Part shown: piece by piece, positions 33,373 to 42,311 of the stretch
How positions within the stretch are numbered: position 1 is the first letter of the stretch
Layout: every line of letters begins with the position of its first letter
Origin: Streptomyces sp. Edi2
GTDB taxonomy: Bacteria > Actinomycetota > Actinomycetes > Streptomycetales > Streptomycetaceae
DNA length: 64,000 nt
Direction of reading: 5' to 3'
NCBI RefSeq assembly: GCF_040253635.1
Contig: NZ_JBEJGX010000003.1
Coordinates: 6,907,501 to 6,971,500, forward strand
Program-made: the position numbers and the translations under genes
Notes under the pieces: generated by a model
Database searches by the model: none
The model's input: the letters and a program-made list of their open reading frames with translations, nothing else
What the model was told of the DNA's origin: nothing

Positions 33373-34055
33373 CGGCACGCACTGTGACACGGGTGGTGGT
33401 CGCCGATGACCAGACGGTGGTGCGCGAGGGAATCGTGATGCTGCTGGGACTGCTGCCGGGCATCGAGGTCGTCGGATCGGCTGCGGACGGTGCGGCCGCC
33501 ATCCGCCTCGTCGCCGAACTCCGTCCCGACGTCGTACTGATGGACCTGCGGATGCCACGCTGTGACGGCGTCGAGGCCACCCGGCGCATCCGTACCGAGC
33601 ATCCCGGTACTCAGGTCGTGGTGCTCACCACCTATGCGGACGACGACTCGCTCTTTCCCGCACTGCAGGCCGGCGCCCGTGGCTATCTGACCAAGGACGC
33701 GGACGGCGATGAGATCGTCCGTGCCATCGACGGTGTGCTCTCGGGCGAAGCCGGTCTGTCGCCCACGATCCAGCGCAGGCTGCTGGAGCGCGTCGCGGAG
33801 CCCGTACGGTCCCTGCCGCAACCGCCGGATGTGCCGCCGGACGGCCTGACCGCCCGCGAGGTGGAGGTGCTGCGACTGGTCGCCGAGGGGCAGTCCAATC
33901 CGGAGATCGCACGGACGCTGCACGTCTCCACCGCGACGGTGAAGACCCACATCAACAATCTCTTCGCCAAAGCAGGGCTGCGGGACCGGGCCCAGGCCAT
34001 CCACTACGCGTACCGCCACGGCCTGGCACAACCGCCCGGATACCCCATCACCTGA
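33369..34055 (+). CDS. NarL/LuxR-family response regulator
   Basis: A 228-residue regulator. The receiver domain (residues 8-125) has acidic residues DD at 15-16, phospho-acceptor Asp59 in VLMDLRMP, the switch Thr in VVLTTY and Lys in LTKDAD. The C-terminal LuxR helix-turn-helix is GLTAREVEVLRLVAEGQSNPEIARTLHVSTATVKTHINNLFAKAGL. It is expected to be phosphorylated by the kinase encoded just upstream and to bind DNA as a dimer. Targets are unknown; the upstream DUF1453 gene is a candidate. Confidence 0.92.
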   Translation: MTARTVTRVVVADDQTVVREGIVMLLGLLPGIEVVGSAADGAAAIRLVAELRPDVVLMDLRMPRCDGVEATRRIRTEHPGTQVVVLTTYADDDSLFPALQAGARGYLTKDADGDEIVRAIDGVLSGEAGLSPTIQRRLLERVAEPVRSLPQPPDVPPDGLTAREVEVLRLVAEGQSNPEIARTLHVSTATVKTHINNLFAKAGLRDRAQAIHYAYRHGLAQPPGYPIT

Positions 34056-34150
34056 TGGGGTGAAGGGTTCGGAATGAAGAGTCCCGGATCTTCCTTTCTG
34101 TCCAACCTTGGGTCGCACGGACAACAGCCCCGTGCACCAAGGAGAGTTCG

Positions 34151-34657
34151 GTGGACAAGCAGGACGGCCGCTCGGCCGGTGAATCAGGGGGCGTACGGCT
34201 CGACGACCCCTGGTACGACGCTCTCGCCTCCGGGTGGGGCGAGCTGGACGGCCCAGCGGAGGCAGCGGCCGAGTGGGGCAGCGGGCAGTCACCCCGGCCG
34301 GTACCGGTACCCGAGGACGAGCGGTCCGCGCCGCATGACGAGGTCTACCTCGCGGTGCAAAGAAGCGCGGCCTTCCAGGAGGTGCGCCGCCGCTACCGGC
34401 GGTTCGTCCTGCCCGGCACGGCGGTTTTCCTGGCCTGGTACCTCGCCTACGTGATCGCGGCGACCGCAGCGCCCGGCCTCATGGCCCATCGCGTCGCCGG
34501 CGCCCTGAATGTCGCGATGCTGGCCGGACTCGGCCAGTTCGCCACGACATTCCTGCTGACCTGGGCGTACGCACGCCATGCCCGGCGGCGCAGGGACAGC
34601 GCGGCGCTCGACATCCGCTGGGAAACCCAGGAGCTCACCGGAGGGAACGTACGGTGA
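34151..34657 (+). CDS. DUF485 membrane protein, symporter partner
   Basis: A 168-residue protein. The N-terminal 85 residues are soluble and acidic. Two transmembrane segments follow (about 92-112 and 122-143) within a DUF485 domain (FQEVRRRYRRFVLPGTAVFLAWYLAYV), then an Arg-rich tail. DUF485 proteins are regularly encoded before ActP-type sodium/solute symporters. The start is GTG 34151 after AAGGAGAGTTCG. The stop overlaps the symporter start by four bases, so the two are made together and probably form a complex. Confidence 0.88.
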   Translation: MDKQDGRSAGESGGVRLDDPWYDALASGWGELDGPAEAAAEWGSGQSPRPVPVPEDERSAPHDEVYLAVQRSAAFQEVRRRYRRFVLPGTAVFLAWYLAYVIAATAAPGLMAHRVAGALNVAMLAGLGQFATTFLLTWAYARHARRRRDSAALDIRWETQELTGGNVR

Positions 34658-36258
34658 CCGACGACCACCAGACTCTTGCCTGGGTTCTGTTCAGCGTGTT
34701 CATCGCCATCACCCTGGCGATCACCACCTGGGTGAGCCGTCGCAGACACGGCTCCGCCGAAGAGTTCTACGCGGGCGGGAGGCTTTTCTCCCCGATGGAG
34801 AACGGTTTCGCCATCGCGGGGGACTACATGTCCGCCGCCTCCTTCCTCGGGATTTCCGGGCTGATCGCCCTCTTCGGTTACGACGGCCTGTTGTACTCGG
34901 TCGGCTTCCTCGTCGCGTGGCTCGTGGTTCTGTTCCTCGTCGCCGAACTGGTCCGCAACTGCGGCAGATTCACCCTCGCCGATGTCGTCGCTGCCCGGAT
35001 GCGGGAACGTCCCGTCCGTGTGGCGGCCGGGGCGGCCTCCGTCACCGTGTCGGTGCTCTACCTGGTGGCGCAGATGGTCGGGGCCGGCAGTCTGGTCGCC
35101 CTGCTCCTGGGGGGCGCCGGCCAGCAGGCCCGTACCTGGATGGTGATCGGGGTCGGCGCCTTGATGGTGGTCTACGTCGCCTTCGGCGGGATGCGTGCCA
35201 CAACCTGGATCCAGATCGTCAAAGCCGTGCTCCTCATGGGTGGCGCCATCGCCCTGACCGTCCTGGTACTCGTCCGGTTTCACGGCGACTTCAACGTCCT
35301 GCTGAACACCGCCGCCGAACGCAGCGGCCACGGTCGCGACTTCCTCGCACCTGGCCTCAAATACGGTGAGGACTGGGTCTCTCGGCTGGACTTCATCAGC
35401 CTCGGCATCGCGCTCGTCCTGGGCACCGCCGGGCTGCCGCACATCCTCTCCCGCTTCTACACCGTCCCGACGGCACGTTCCGCCCGTCGATCCGTCGTCT
35501 GGTCCATCGGGCTGATCGGTGGCTTCTACTTGATGACCATCGTGCTCGGCTTCGGTGCCGCGGCGGTACTCGGCAGCGACGCCGTCCGTACGTCCAATAC
35601 GGCCGGCAACACCGCAGTCCCGCTGCTGGCCCTCGATCTGGGAGGCGGCGCGGGTTCGACCGGCGGCACGGTTCTCTTCGCAGTGGTGGCCGCAGTCGCG
35701 TTCGCGACCATCCTGGCCGTGGTCGCGGGCATCACGCTCGCCTCGTCGGCTTCCGTCGCGCACGACCTGTATGCCTCGCTACGGCGCCCGCGCGGCACGG
35801 CGCAGGATGCCCAGCGCGCGGAGGTGACCGTGGCGCGCATCGCAGCGGTGGCCGTCGGCGCGGTCGCGATCGGCCTCGCCCTGCTGGCCCAGGACCTCAA
35901 CGTCGCCTTCCTGGTGGGCCTGGCCTTCGCAGTTGCCGCATCGGCCGATCTTCCGGCCCTGCTGTACACGCTCTTCTGGCGCCGCTTCACAACCCGGGGC
36001 GCGGTCTGGTCCGTCTATGGCGGCCTGATTCCGGCGATCACCCTGGTCGTTCTCTCACCGGTGGTCTCCGGCAGCCAGGAGTCACTTTTCCCGGGGATGG
36101 ACTTTGCCTTCTTCCCGCTCGACAACCCCGGTGTCGTATCGATCCCGCTGGGCTTCCTGATGGGGTGGCTGGGAACGGTGCTCTCCCCCGAGGCCGCCGA
36201 TGAGGCACGGCATGCGGAGACGGAGGTGCGGGCGCTGACAGGGGCGGGGGCGGCTTAG
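34654..36258 (+). CDS. Sodium/solute symporter (ActP/MctC-like monocarboxylate permease)
   Basis: A 534-residue SSS-family permease with about 13 transmembrane helices. Family features include SAEEFYAGGRLFSPMENGFAIAGDYMSAASFLGISGL near the N-terminus, which matches the Na+/acetate ActP subgroup, YVAFGGMRATTWIQIVKAVLL, and GTAGLPHILSRFYTVPTARSARRS. Likely substrates are acetate, pyruvate, propionate or similar monocarboxylates; the sequence alone does not choose between them. It is coupled to the DUF485 gene upstream. The CitA/CitB-type two-component system convergent with it is a plausible regulator of uptake. A 25-bp hairpin separates the two operons. Confidence 0.9.
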   Translation: MTDDHQTLAWVLFSVFIAITLAITTWVSRRRHGSAEEFYAGGRLFSPMENGFAIAGDYMSAASFLGISGLIALFGYDGLLYSVGFLVAWLVVLFLVAELVRNCGRFTLADVVAARMRERPVRVAAGAASVTVSVLYLVAQMVGAGSLVALLLGGAGQQARTWMVIGVGALMVVYVAFGGMRATTWIQIVKAVLLMGGAIALTVLVLVRFHGDFNVLLNTAAERSGHGRDFLAPGLKYGEDWVSRLDFISLGIALVLGTAGLPHILSRFYTVPTARSARRSVVWSIGLIGGFYLMTIVLGFGAAAVLGSDAVRTSNTAGNTAVPLLALDLGGGAGSTGGTVLFAVVAAVAFATILAVVAGITLASSASVAHDLYASLRRPRGTAQDAQRAEVTVARIAAVAVGAVAIGLALLAQDLNVAFLVGLAFAVAASADLPALLYTLFWRRFTTRGAVWSVYGGLIPAITLVVLSPVVSGSQESLFPGMDFAFFPLDNPGVVSIPLGFLMGWLGTVLSPEAADEARHAETEVRALTGAGAA

Positions 36259-36348
36259 GCCTGTTCGACATATTCCGATACCCCCGGGGCGGGCGGCGAT
36301 GGTCTGGCCCTGGAGCGGACAGGCGCCGCAGTCGCGTGTTGCATGGTT

Positions 36349-36402
36349 GCCACACCGAGCTGATGGGCACCGGTTTCCCGGTGCCCATCAGCTCGGTGTG
36401 GC
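36349..36402. terminator. Bidirectional terminator with 25-bp perfect stem
   Basis: The stem halves 36349-36373 and 36378-36402 are exactly complementary, with loop TTTC. The site lies between the convergent symporter and response-regulator genes, 15 bp from the latter's stop. Confidence 0.9.
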
Positions 36403-36416
36403 GTTCATTTTCCCGG

Positions 36417-37091
36417 CTAGACCCACTCGTAGCGGTGCTCGGGGCGGCCGGTCTCGCCGTACTTGAGCGTGAGGCGCACCCGCCCGGCGCGTTCCAGGAG
36501 CTTGAGGTAGCGCTGTGCGGTCTGCCGGCTCAGCCCTGCCTGGAGGGCGACGTCCTGCGCCGACAGCGGGGCGTCCGCGGAGCGGAGCACCGAGCGCACC
36601 CGGTCGGCCGTGGCGGTGGAGTGTCCCTTCGGCAACTCAGCGGGACCCGCGTTGGCGGCTCCCAACGCTCCGAAGATCCGGTCTACTTCGGACTGCTCGG
36701 CCTGTCCGCCGCCCGCAAAGGTACGGTGCAGCGCTGCGTATCCCAGCAACTTGGAGCGCAGGCCTGCGAAGGTGAACGGTTTGACGAGGTACTGCAGCGC
36801 ACCGTGGCGCATCGCGGCCTGCACGGTGGCGATGTCGCGCGCGGCCGTCACCATGATCACGTCGGTGACCAGGCCGCGCCGCCGCAGGTCGCCGACCAGT
36901 TGGAGTCCTGTTCTGTCGGGTAGGTAGTGGTCCAGAAGGATCAGATCGACGGAGTGGGTCTCAAGGGCGGCAAGGGCCTCAGCGGCCGAGTGCGCGAGGC
37001 AACTGACACGGAAGCCCTCGATCTTTGCGACGTAGGCAGCGTTGATCTTCGCGACCTGCGCATCGTCGTCCACGACCAGTACGTCGATCAT
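36417..37091 (-). CDS. CitB/DctR-type response regulator
   Basis: A 224-residue regulator of the CitB/DcuR class. The receiver domain has acidic DDD at 8-10, phospho-acceptor Asp54 in LILLDHYLPD, the Thr/Ala region MVTAARD and Lys in YLVKPFTF. The C-terminal DNA-binding part includes PLSAQDVALQAGLSRQTAQRYLKLLERAGRVRL, a helix-turn-helix typical of regulators of organic-acid uptake. Its start overlaps the stop of the sensor kinase gene by four bases (ATGA). It is convergent with the symporter operon, so regulation of that operon is likely but inferred. Confidence 0.9.
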   Translation of the reverse strand: MIDVLVVDDDAQVAKINAAYVAKIEGFRVSCLAHSAAEALAALETHSVDLILLDHYLPDRTGLQLVGDLRRRGLVTDVIMVTAARDIATVQAAMRHGALQYLVKPFTFAGLRSKLLGYAALHRTFAGGGQAEQSEVDRIFGALGAANAGPAELPKGHSTATADRVRSVLRSADAPLSAQDVALQAGLSRQTAQRYLKLLERAGRVRLTLKYGETGRPEHRYEWV

Positions 37092-38998
37092 CTGGCGGCC
37101 CCCGTGGAGCCGTCGGGGCGGCGAGTGCCCCCTTCGGGCTGTCTGGTGACGTGAGTGCCCGTGACTGCTTCCTGGAGGGTTGCTTCACGCGCTTCGGGAA
37201 GCTCTTCGGACAGTGCGTCGGGGACCGTCACGGTGAACACAGCTCCGCCACCGGGGCGTTCGCCCACCTCGACGCTGCCTCCGAAACGCTCGGCGAGACG
37301 CCGTACGAGCGCGAGGCCGATGCCGCGCTGCCCGTGGGCCGGCGGTTCCTTCGTCGTCCAGCCCTCGGTGAAGATCTCCCCGCGGCGCTCCTCGGGCACG
37401 CCCGGTCCGTTGTCGCTGACGCGCACGACGGCGGTGCGGCCCTCGGCGCGGACCTCCGCCTCCAACTGCGCGTCACGCTCACCCGAGGTGGCGTCCAGTG
37501 CGTTGTCGACGAGGTTGCCCAGGATGGTGACCAGACTGTGCGGGTCGACCAGGCGGTCGGGGAGGTGTGTACGGGGGGAGATGCGCAGGGAGGCGCCACG
37601 CTCGGTGGCGACCGTGGCCTTGCCCACCAGCAGGGCAGCCAGCAGCGGATCGTGGATGCGCTCGGTGACCTGCTCGGCGGTCGCGTGATGCACGCCCACG
37701 GCCTGTGTCACAAACTCCACTGCCTCCTCGTGCAGCCCGAGTTCGAGCAGGCCGAGAAGGGTGTGCAGCCGGTTGGCGTGCTCATGGTCCTGGGCACGGA
37801 GGGCATCGATGAGGCCACGGGTGCCGTCCAGCTCTCGCCCCAGCCGCTCCAGCTCCGTACGGTCGCGCAGGGTGACCACCGCACCGCCGTCGTCGGTCGG
37901 CATGTGGTTCGCCACCAGGACCCGGTGCCCGCTGACAGTCAGTAGGTCCGCCCCGGAAACGCGGCCTGCCAGGACGTCCGTCGTACGGCCGGGCGGCAGG
38001 ACCGCGTCCAGGGGCCGGCCGGTGTCCTCGGCATGGAGGTCCAGGAGACGCTGCGCCTCGTCGTTCAGCAGACGGATGCGGCCGTTCTTGTCGAGGGCCA
38101 GGAACCCTTCCCGGATGCCGTGCAGCATCGCCTCCCGCTCGACGAGCAACGCGGAGATGTCGGAGAACGCCAGGTCGTGGGTACGGCGCTGGAGCCGGCG
38201 GGCGACGAGATAGGCGGCGAGCGCGCCCACGGCGAGTGCTCCGCCCGCGTAGGCGAGCAATTGGGGGACGGTGGAGAGCAGCCGTTCCTGCACGCTTTCG
38301 TACGCGATGCCGACGGAGACGGCACCGACGACCTTGCCGTCCTCGTCACGGAGCGGGACCTTGCCGCGCGCGGACCGGCCCAGTGTGCCCTCGTCGATCT
38401 GCATCACCTCCTGGCCGGAGAGCGCGACGCTCGGATCGGTCGAGACGTGGCGGCCGATCTCATCGGGGTCGGTATGGGACCAGCGGACCCCTCGCCTATC
38501 CATGATCACTACGTACTCGGCGCCGGTGGCCGCGCGAATCCGCTCCGCCTCGTGCTGTACGGGGCCATGGCGCGTCGGACGGGAGGACTCCAGGGCATCG
38601 TCAAGCCGAGGCTCGGCCGCGGTGGTCTGCGCGATGGCGAGAGCGCGGCGCATCGCCTGGTCGTCGAGCTGTGCACTGAGCGGGGCAAGGAACAGGCCGG
38701 TCGCCAGGGCTGTGACACCGGCTGCGATGGCCAGCTGCACCATCAGCACCTGGGAGAAGACCCGCCGCGGCCACCCCAGCCGCGGCCTCGTCCGGCGCGT
38801 TGCGTGGTCGGTAGGGCTGTAATCGGCCAGGGCCCGAGTGCCGGGAGCTCCCGGCCGGTGCGGTGGACCGTCAGTCGTGTGCGGGGTGCTGCGTGGCTCG
38901 CTGCCGTGGGCTCCGGAGGCTGCCTCGGTGGGAAACGGGGCGGAACCCGAGGGCTCTGCGGCGCTCGGGCGGGGGACCGACGCTTCCTTCTCGCCCAT
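37088..38998 (-). CDS. CitA/DcuS-type sensor histidine kinase
   Basis: A 636-residue kinase. After a Pro/Arg-rich cytoplasmic tail of about 75 residues comes a transmembrane segment (VLMVQLAIAAGVTALATGLFLAPL). A periplasmic-type PAS/Cache domain follows (EYVVIMDRRGVRWSHTDPDEIGRHVSTDP), then a second membrane segment (LLAYAGGALAVGALAAYLVARR), a cytosolic PAS domain, the dimerisation box RAQDHEHANRLHTLLGLLELG, and an ATPase domain with GNLVDNALDA, DNGPGVP and GQRGIGLALVRRLAERFGG. Such kinases sense citrate, fumarate or related acids. ATG 38998 is chosen; a longer open frame upstream would add 105 residues of no family likeness. The N-terminal tail is longer than usual. Confidence 0.88.
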   Translation of the reverse strand: MGEKEASVPRPSAAEPSGSAPFPTEAASGAHGSEPRSTPHTTDGPPHRPGAPGTRALADYSPTDHATRRTRPRLGWPRRVFSQVLMVQLAIAAGVTALATGLFLAPLSAQLDDQAMRRALAIAQTTAAEPRLDDALESSRPTRHGPVQHEAERIRAATGAEYVVIMDRRGVRWSHTDPDEIGRHVSTDPSVALSGQEVMQIDEGTLGRSARGKVPLRDEDGKVVGAVSVGIAYESVQERLLSTVPQLLAYAGGALAVGALAAYLVARRLQRRTHDLAFSDISALLVEREAMLHGIREGFLALDKNGRIRLLNDEAQRLLDLHAEDTGRPLDAVLPPGRTTDVLAGRVSGADLLTVSGHRVLVANHMPTDDGGAVVTLRDRTELERLGRELDGTRGLIDALRAQDHEHANRLHTLLGLLELGLHEEAVEFVTQAVGVHHATAEQVTERIHDPLLAALLVGKATVATERGASLRISPRTHLPDRLVDPHSLVTILGNLVDNALDATSGERDAQLEAEVRAEGRTAVVRVSDNGPGVPEERRGEIFTEGWTTKEPPAHGQRGIGLALVRRLAERFGGSVEVGERPGGGAVFTVTVPDALSEELPEAREATLQEAVTGTHVTRQPEGGTRRPDGSTGAAR

Positions 38999-39829
38999 AC
39001 GAACGAACAGTAAGCGTGGAGATAGGTCGGCCGGTAATCCCTGACGGAACGAATTCGGAGGGTGTCGGGGCGGCGACTCGCGAGGTGCGTCGCCCGTCGC
39101 GAGCCGCCGCAGAACGTGACGCTCACTGCTGACTGGGCCGACGGTGACGTCAATGCCGCGACTCACGGCCGCTCGTCGACTCGTCGCGCTCGGCCTCCGC
39201 TCATCCGTGCAATCGGCAGCAGGAGGGAGGCCATTGAGGTGTCGGCGTGAGTGGCTTAAGTGGCGTCTAGCCGATCGGTGGCAGAGGGCTGACTTCAGCG
39301 ACGAAGGGCCCACGTCAGATACGCGTCAACGAGGCCGGGAGGCAGTCGGGAGCGGTTATCCACAGGCCTTTCGGTTGCGGATTGCGCGCGCGTAACCTCG
39401 CACGGTGAGCAGGTGGGTGGGCCTTGCGCCAGGGCGCCAACCGACCCGGCAGTACATGGTGCGCGATGGGGCGAGCGGAAGGGAGCGATCATGCGGCCGA
39501 CGGGGGAGGGCAGTCATGGGATCTGGCGCAAGTCGTGGAGGAGGGAGGGACATGTGCCGCTCGGGAGGTGGGGCGCGGGCGGACGGTTCCGGCGCAGCTG
39601 GTCGGTGGGTCTGTCCTGCCGTCTCACCTGGTCGTGGAGCAGTCGCCCGCTGCTGGGTGCGGTTCGCGCGACCGGTGGGGCCGCATGTGGTCGGAGTGAC
39701 TGTCGGCCTCCGGGCGGGCGGCGGATCGGTCCGTACGAGGGGCCGTGCCTGATCTCTGAGGCGGAAGCGCAGGGCTGGGGAGCGCAGGGTGATGAAGTAC
39801 CCGGTGAGCGTCTTGGGGAGCCCGCCGAG
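38999..39829. other. Intergenic region between the sensor kinase and the sucrase/ferredoxin-like gene
   Basis: About 830 bp with no supported gene. Frames on the + strand from 39405 are rich in Gly, Arg and Trp and look like out-of-frame translations. The sequence TTATCCACAGG occurs at about 39356-39366, a DnaA-box-like 9-mer on its own. The kinase promoter should lie near 39000-39150. Confidence 0.5.
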
Positions 39830-40828
39830 TCACCTGCCGACGGCCTGGACCGTCCTGTGCGGCATGCTGCTCGCCGCGCTGATGGAGGCAATGGCCATAC
39901 GCGCCGGTGGACCGAGCGGCGCACCACAGCTGGCGGGCGCCGCAGCACCATCGGCCCGCTGTTCGACGATGACCCGCCAGGCGCGGCCGTCGGAGTGCGC
40001 CACGGTGACCGCCCAGGCGGCGGTGGCTCCGGCAAGGGTCGCGCTGCCGGGCGTCAGGCTGTCGGCCGACCGCGGTTCGGGCCACACCGTGTCGGTCCGT
40101 ACGACGTCGAGTGCGTCCGCCAGGTCCTCCCCGATCAGTTCACGGACCGCAAGGTCGGCGGCCTGGGCCGGCCGGTCCCAGGCCGAGCGGCCACGGGCGT
40201 GGTCCAGCGTGATCCGTCCGTCGCGCGCCGTCTCCACGGCCTCCTTGACGAGGGGGGCCGAGGCCCGTCCGTAGGCGTAGCCGTAGGGGAGGACGAAAAG
40301 GGTGGGGGAGAAGCGATGCCCCCCGATGTGGGTGACCTCCCAGGCCTCGGTTCCACCGGCGGCGAGCTCGGCGGCCAGCGGCCGACCGAGCAGGGCGCAG
40401 CAACGGTCCCGCTTGCCGTTGGTGCACACCAGGACCAGCGGCTCACCGATGTACGGCTCCCAGAGGCCGTGATGCTCTCCCGCTCCCAGGGCCGCGAAGT
40501 CCAGCCCGAGGGCCGCCTGCGGGTCGGTGATGGAGGTCGTGCGGATCCAGGAACGTCCCGGCGCGGTGTGTGCGAGGAACAGCCGCCGCCGGGAGGTGCC
40601 GTGTCGGTCGGCATGGCGTCCCGGTCGGCGGATCAGGGCGATGCGTACGCCCGTTCCCTCTGCCGCGGTTTCCAGTGCCCGGCCGACGTCAGGGTGGAGG
40701 TGGCTGTCCGTCAGTGCATGGGTGCCCCAGGGCCCCGGCTGCTCGATGAGCAGCCAGGTCCGGGCAGGGGCCGCGGTCCCGGCGAGAGATTCGGCCGATT
40801 CACGAGAAGCGGTGGCACAGGTACTCAC
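39830..40828 (-). CDS. Sucrase/ferredoxin-like protein (thioredoxin-fold [2Fe-2S] type)
   Basis: A 332-residue Suc_Fer-like protein. The N-terminal half includes WLLIEQPGPWGTHAL. The C-terminal half has the thioredoxin-like ferredoxin region LVCTNGKRDRCCALLGRPLAAEL...EVTHIGGHRFSPTLFVLPYGYAYGR, with cysteines that could hold an iron-sulfur cluster. The biochemical role of the family is unclear. GTG 40828 is preferred because it starts just at the end of an iron-box palindrome and gives the family N-terminus; an 84-residue upstream extension lacks similarity. Iron-dependent repression is strongly suggested by the operator. Involvement in iron release or redox chemistry is inferred. Confidence 0.82.
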   Translation of the reverse strand: MSTCATASRESAESLAGTAAPARTWLLIEQPGPWGTHALTDSHLHPDVGRALETAAEGTGVRIALIRRPGRHADRHGTSRRRLFLAHTAPGRSWIRTTSITDPQAALGLDFAALGAGEHHGLWEPYIGEPLVLVCTNGKRDRCCALLGRPLAAELAAGGTEAWEVTHIGGHRFSPTLFVLPYGYAYGRASAPLVKEAVETARDGRITLDHARGRSAWDRPAQAADLAVRELIGEDLADALDVVRTDTVWPEPRSADSLTPGSATLAGATAAWAVTVAHSDGRAWRVIVEQRADGAAAPASCGAPLGPPARMAIASISAASSMPHRTVQAVGR

Positions 40829-40847
40829 ATAGGTGAGCCTAACCTCA
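40829..40847. promoter_or_regulatory. Iron box (DmdR1/IdeR-type operator)
   Basis: Read on the minus strand the site is TGAGGTTAGGCTCACCTAT, which matches the DmdR1/IdeR consensus TTAGGTTAGGCTAACCTAA at 16 of 19 positions. It abuts the GTG start of the sucrase/ferredoxin-like gene, where a bound repressor would block expression when iron is sufficient. Confidence 0.8.
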
Positions 40848-41024
40848 TCTGCCCCGTGTCGGGTTCCGGGTGGGTGTGCAGTCGGGCGATGGGGAGCGGG
40901 ATGACCCGGGGCGAGGGCAACTGCCCCTTCGTGTGAGCTCCGGGACGCCAGGATTCCGGCGGTCCGCGCCCGATGGTGCCGGAGTCCTCGCATCACCCTG
41001 GGGGCGCCCTGCCGCAGCTTTCCG

Positions 41025-42284
41025 TCACGGCAGCGGCAGCGGCAGCGGCTGCGGTGGGCGGGGGCCCTGGTAGTGACCATTCGGGCGCATACGGAGGGGT
41101 GGTTCGGCGTATTCCTCCAGGGCGTGGGCGATCCAGCCGGCGGTGCGGGCGATGGCGAAGATGGTCTCGCCTGCCTCCGTCGGCATACCTGTCGAGACGG
41201 TCAGTACGGCCAGCGCTAGATCGACATTGGCATGCAGCTCCGTGTGCCGGGCAGTGGTGGTGATCACTTGCCGGGCGGCCTGGAGGGTGGGGCGGGCCCG
41301 CGGGACGTCCTCCAGGAGGCGGAACAGGGTGCGGGCCCGGGGGTCCTCGCCCGGGTAGAGGGGGTGACCGAGACCCGGGACCCGGCGGCCGGCCCGTAGG
41401 TGGTCGGCGACCACGGCAGCAGCGCTGCCCCGGTCCCGCACCTCCACCAGCATCCGGTGGGCGAGTCCGCTCGCCGCGCCGTGCAGCACGCCGTCCAGTG
41501 CTCCGAAGCCCGCCGAGACGATCGCGTACGGATGGGCGCGGGCGGAGGCGGCGACGCGTACCGCGAACGTCGAGGCGGCGAGGTCGTGGTCGATGAGCAG
41601 GAGCAGCGCGGCGTCCAGGACGCGAAGTGCCGCGACGTCGCCGGGTTCCGCGGTCAGCCGTGACCAGAGGCGCGCGGCGAGGGGGCCGGCAGCGCTCTGC
41701 CGGGGGTCGTGCGACGGCAGCGCGTCGACGAGCGTCGGGATGAGGGTGCGGGCGGTGCCGACGACGGTGTCCTCGGACAGGTCGAATCGGAGCGGGTCGG
41801 CGGCCGCAGCGGCGATTGCGGCGACCCGTAGCCGGTCCATCGGTCCGCTGTGGGCCGGCAGTGCCATTACGGCACGGTGGGCGGCCGACAGTGCGTCCGG
41901 GGGTGCCGTGAAGCGGATGCCGGGGCGCAGCTCGCCGGTCCACAACCACTCGGCTACTTCCTCGTAGCTGTAGTGGGCGGCCAGTTCCGATGAGTCGACG
42001 CCGCGGAAGTAACAGTGGTCGCGGTCGATCAGTGTGACGCCCGTTCTGACCGCCAGCTCGCTGCCGGCGGGGGAGGGGTCGCGGCGGCCGGCACGTCGGG
42101 CGAGCGCGTCGACCTCCTTCGCGTCGAAGGTGCTGCCGCGGGCGCCCGGCTCGCGACGGCTGGTCAGCTGGCCGCGGCTGACATAGGCGTACACCGTCTC
42201 CGGCTTCACGCCCAGCCGGTCGGCTGCCTCTCGGGTGCTCAGTCGGTGCCTGCCCGTGTCCTGTGCCGTGTCTCGATCCGCCAT
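41025..42284 (-). CDS. Citrate synthase-like protein with N-terminal helix-turn-helix
   Basis: A protein of about 419 residues. Residues about 10-60 are an excisionase/MerR-like DNA-binding domain (LSTREAADRLGVKPETVYAYVSRGQLTSRREPGARGSTFDAKEVDALARR). The rest is a citrate synthase fold: GVDSSELAAHYSYEEVAEWLWTGEL, GVLHGAASG and GLGHPLYPGEDPRARTLFRLL, with both active-site His positions kept. It may be a metabolite-sensing regulator, an enzyme, or both. ATG 42284 gives MADRDTAQDT; GTG 42311 is a possible earlier start. It is divergent from a second citrate synthase gene, with two palindromes between them that are likely its operator. Confidence 0.85.
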   Translation of the reverse strand: MADRDTAQDTGRHRLSTREAADRLGVKPETVYAYVSRGQLTSRREPGARGSTFDAKEVDALARRAGRRDPSPAGSELAVRTGVTLIDRDHCYFRGVDSSELAAHYSYEEVAEWLWTGELRPGIRFTAPPDALSAAHRAVMALPAHSGPMDRLRVAAIAAAAADPLRFDLSEDTVVGTARTLIPTLVDALPSHDPRQSAAGPLAARLWSRLTAEPGDVAALRVLDAALLLLIDHDLAASTFAVRVAASARAHPYAIVSAGFGALDGVLHGAASGLAHRMLVEVRDRGSAAAVVADHLRAGRRVPGLGHPLYPGEDPRARTLFRLLEDVPRARPTLQAARQVITTTARHTELHANVDLALAVLTVSTGMPTEAGETIFAIARTAGWIAHALEEYAEPPLRMRPNGHYQGPRPPQPLPLPLP

Positions 42285-42311
42285 GGGCTCACCGTATCCA
42301 GACTCATCCAC

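Noticed and set aside
39413..40936. 507-codon + strand frame
   Set aside because: It runs antisense to the sucrase/ferredoxin-like gene, whose start is fixed by an iron box; the extra upstream part is Gly/Arg-rich and lacks similarity.
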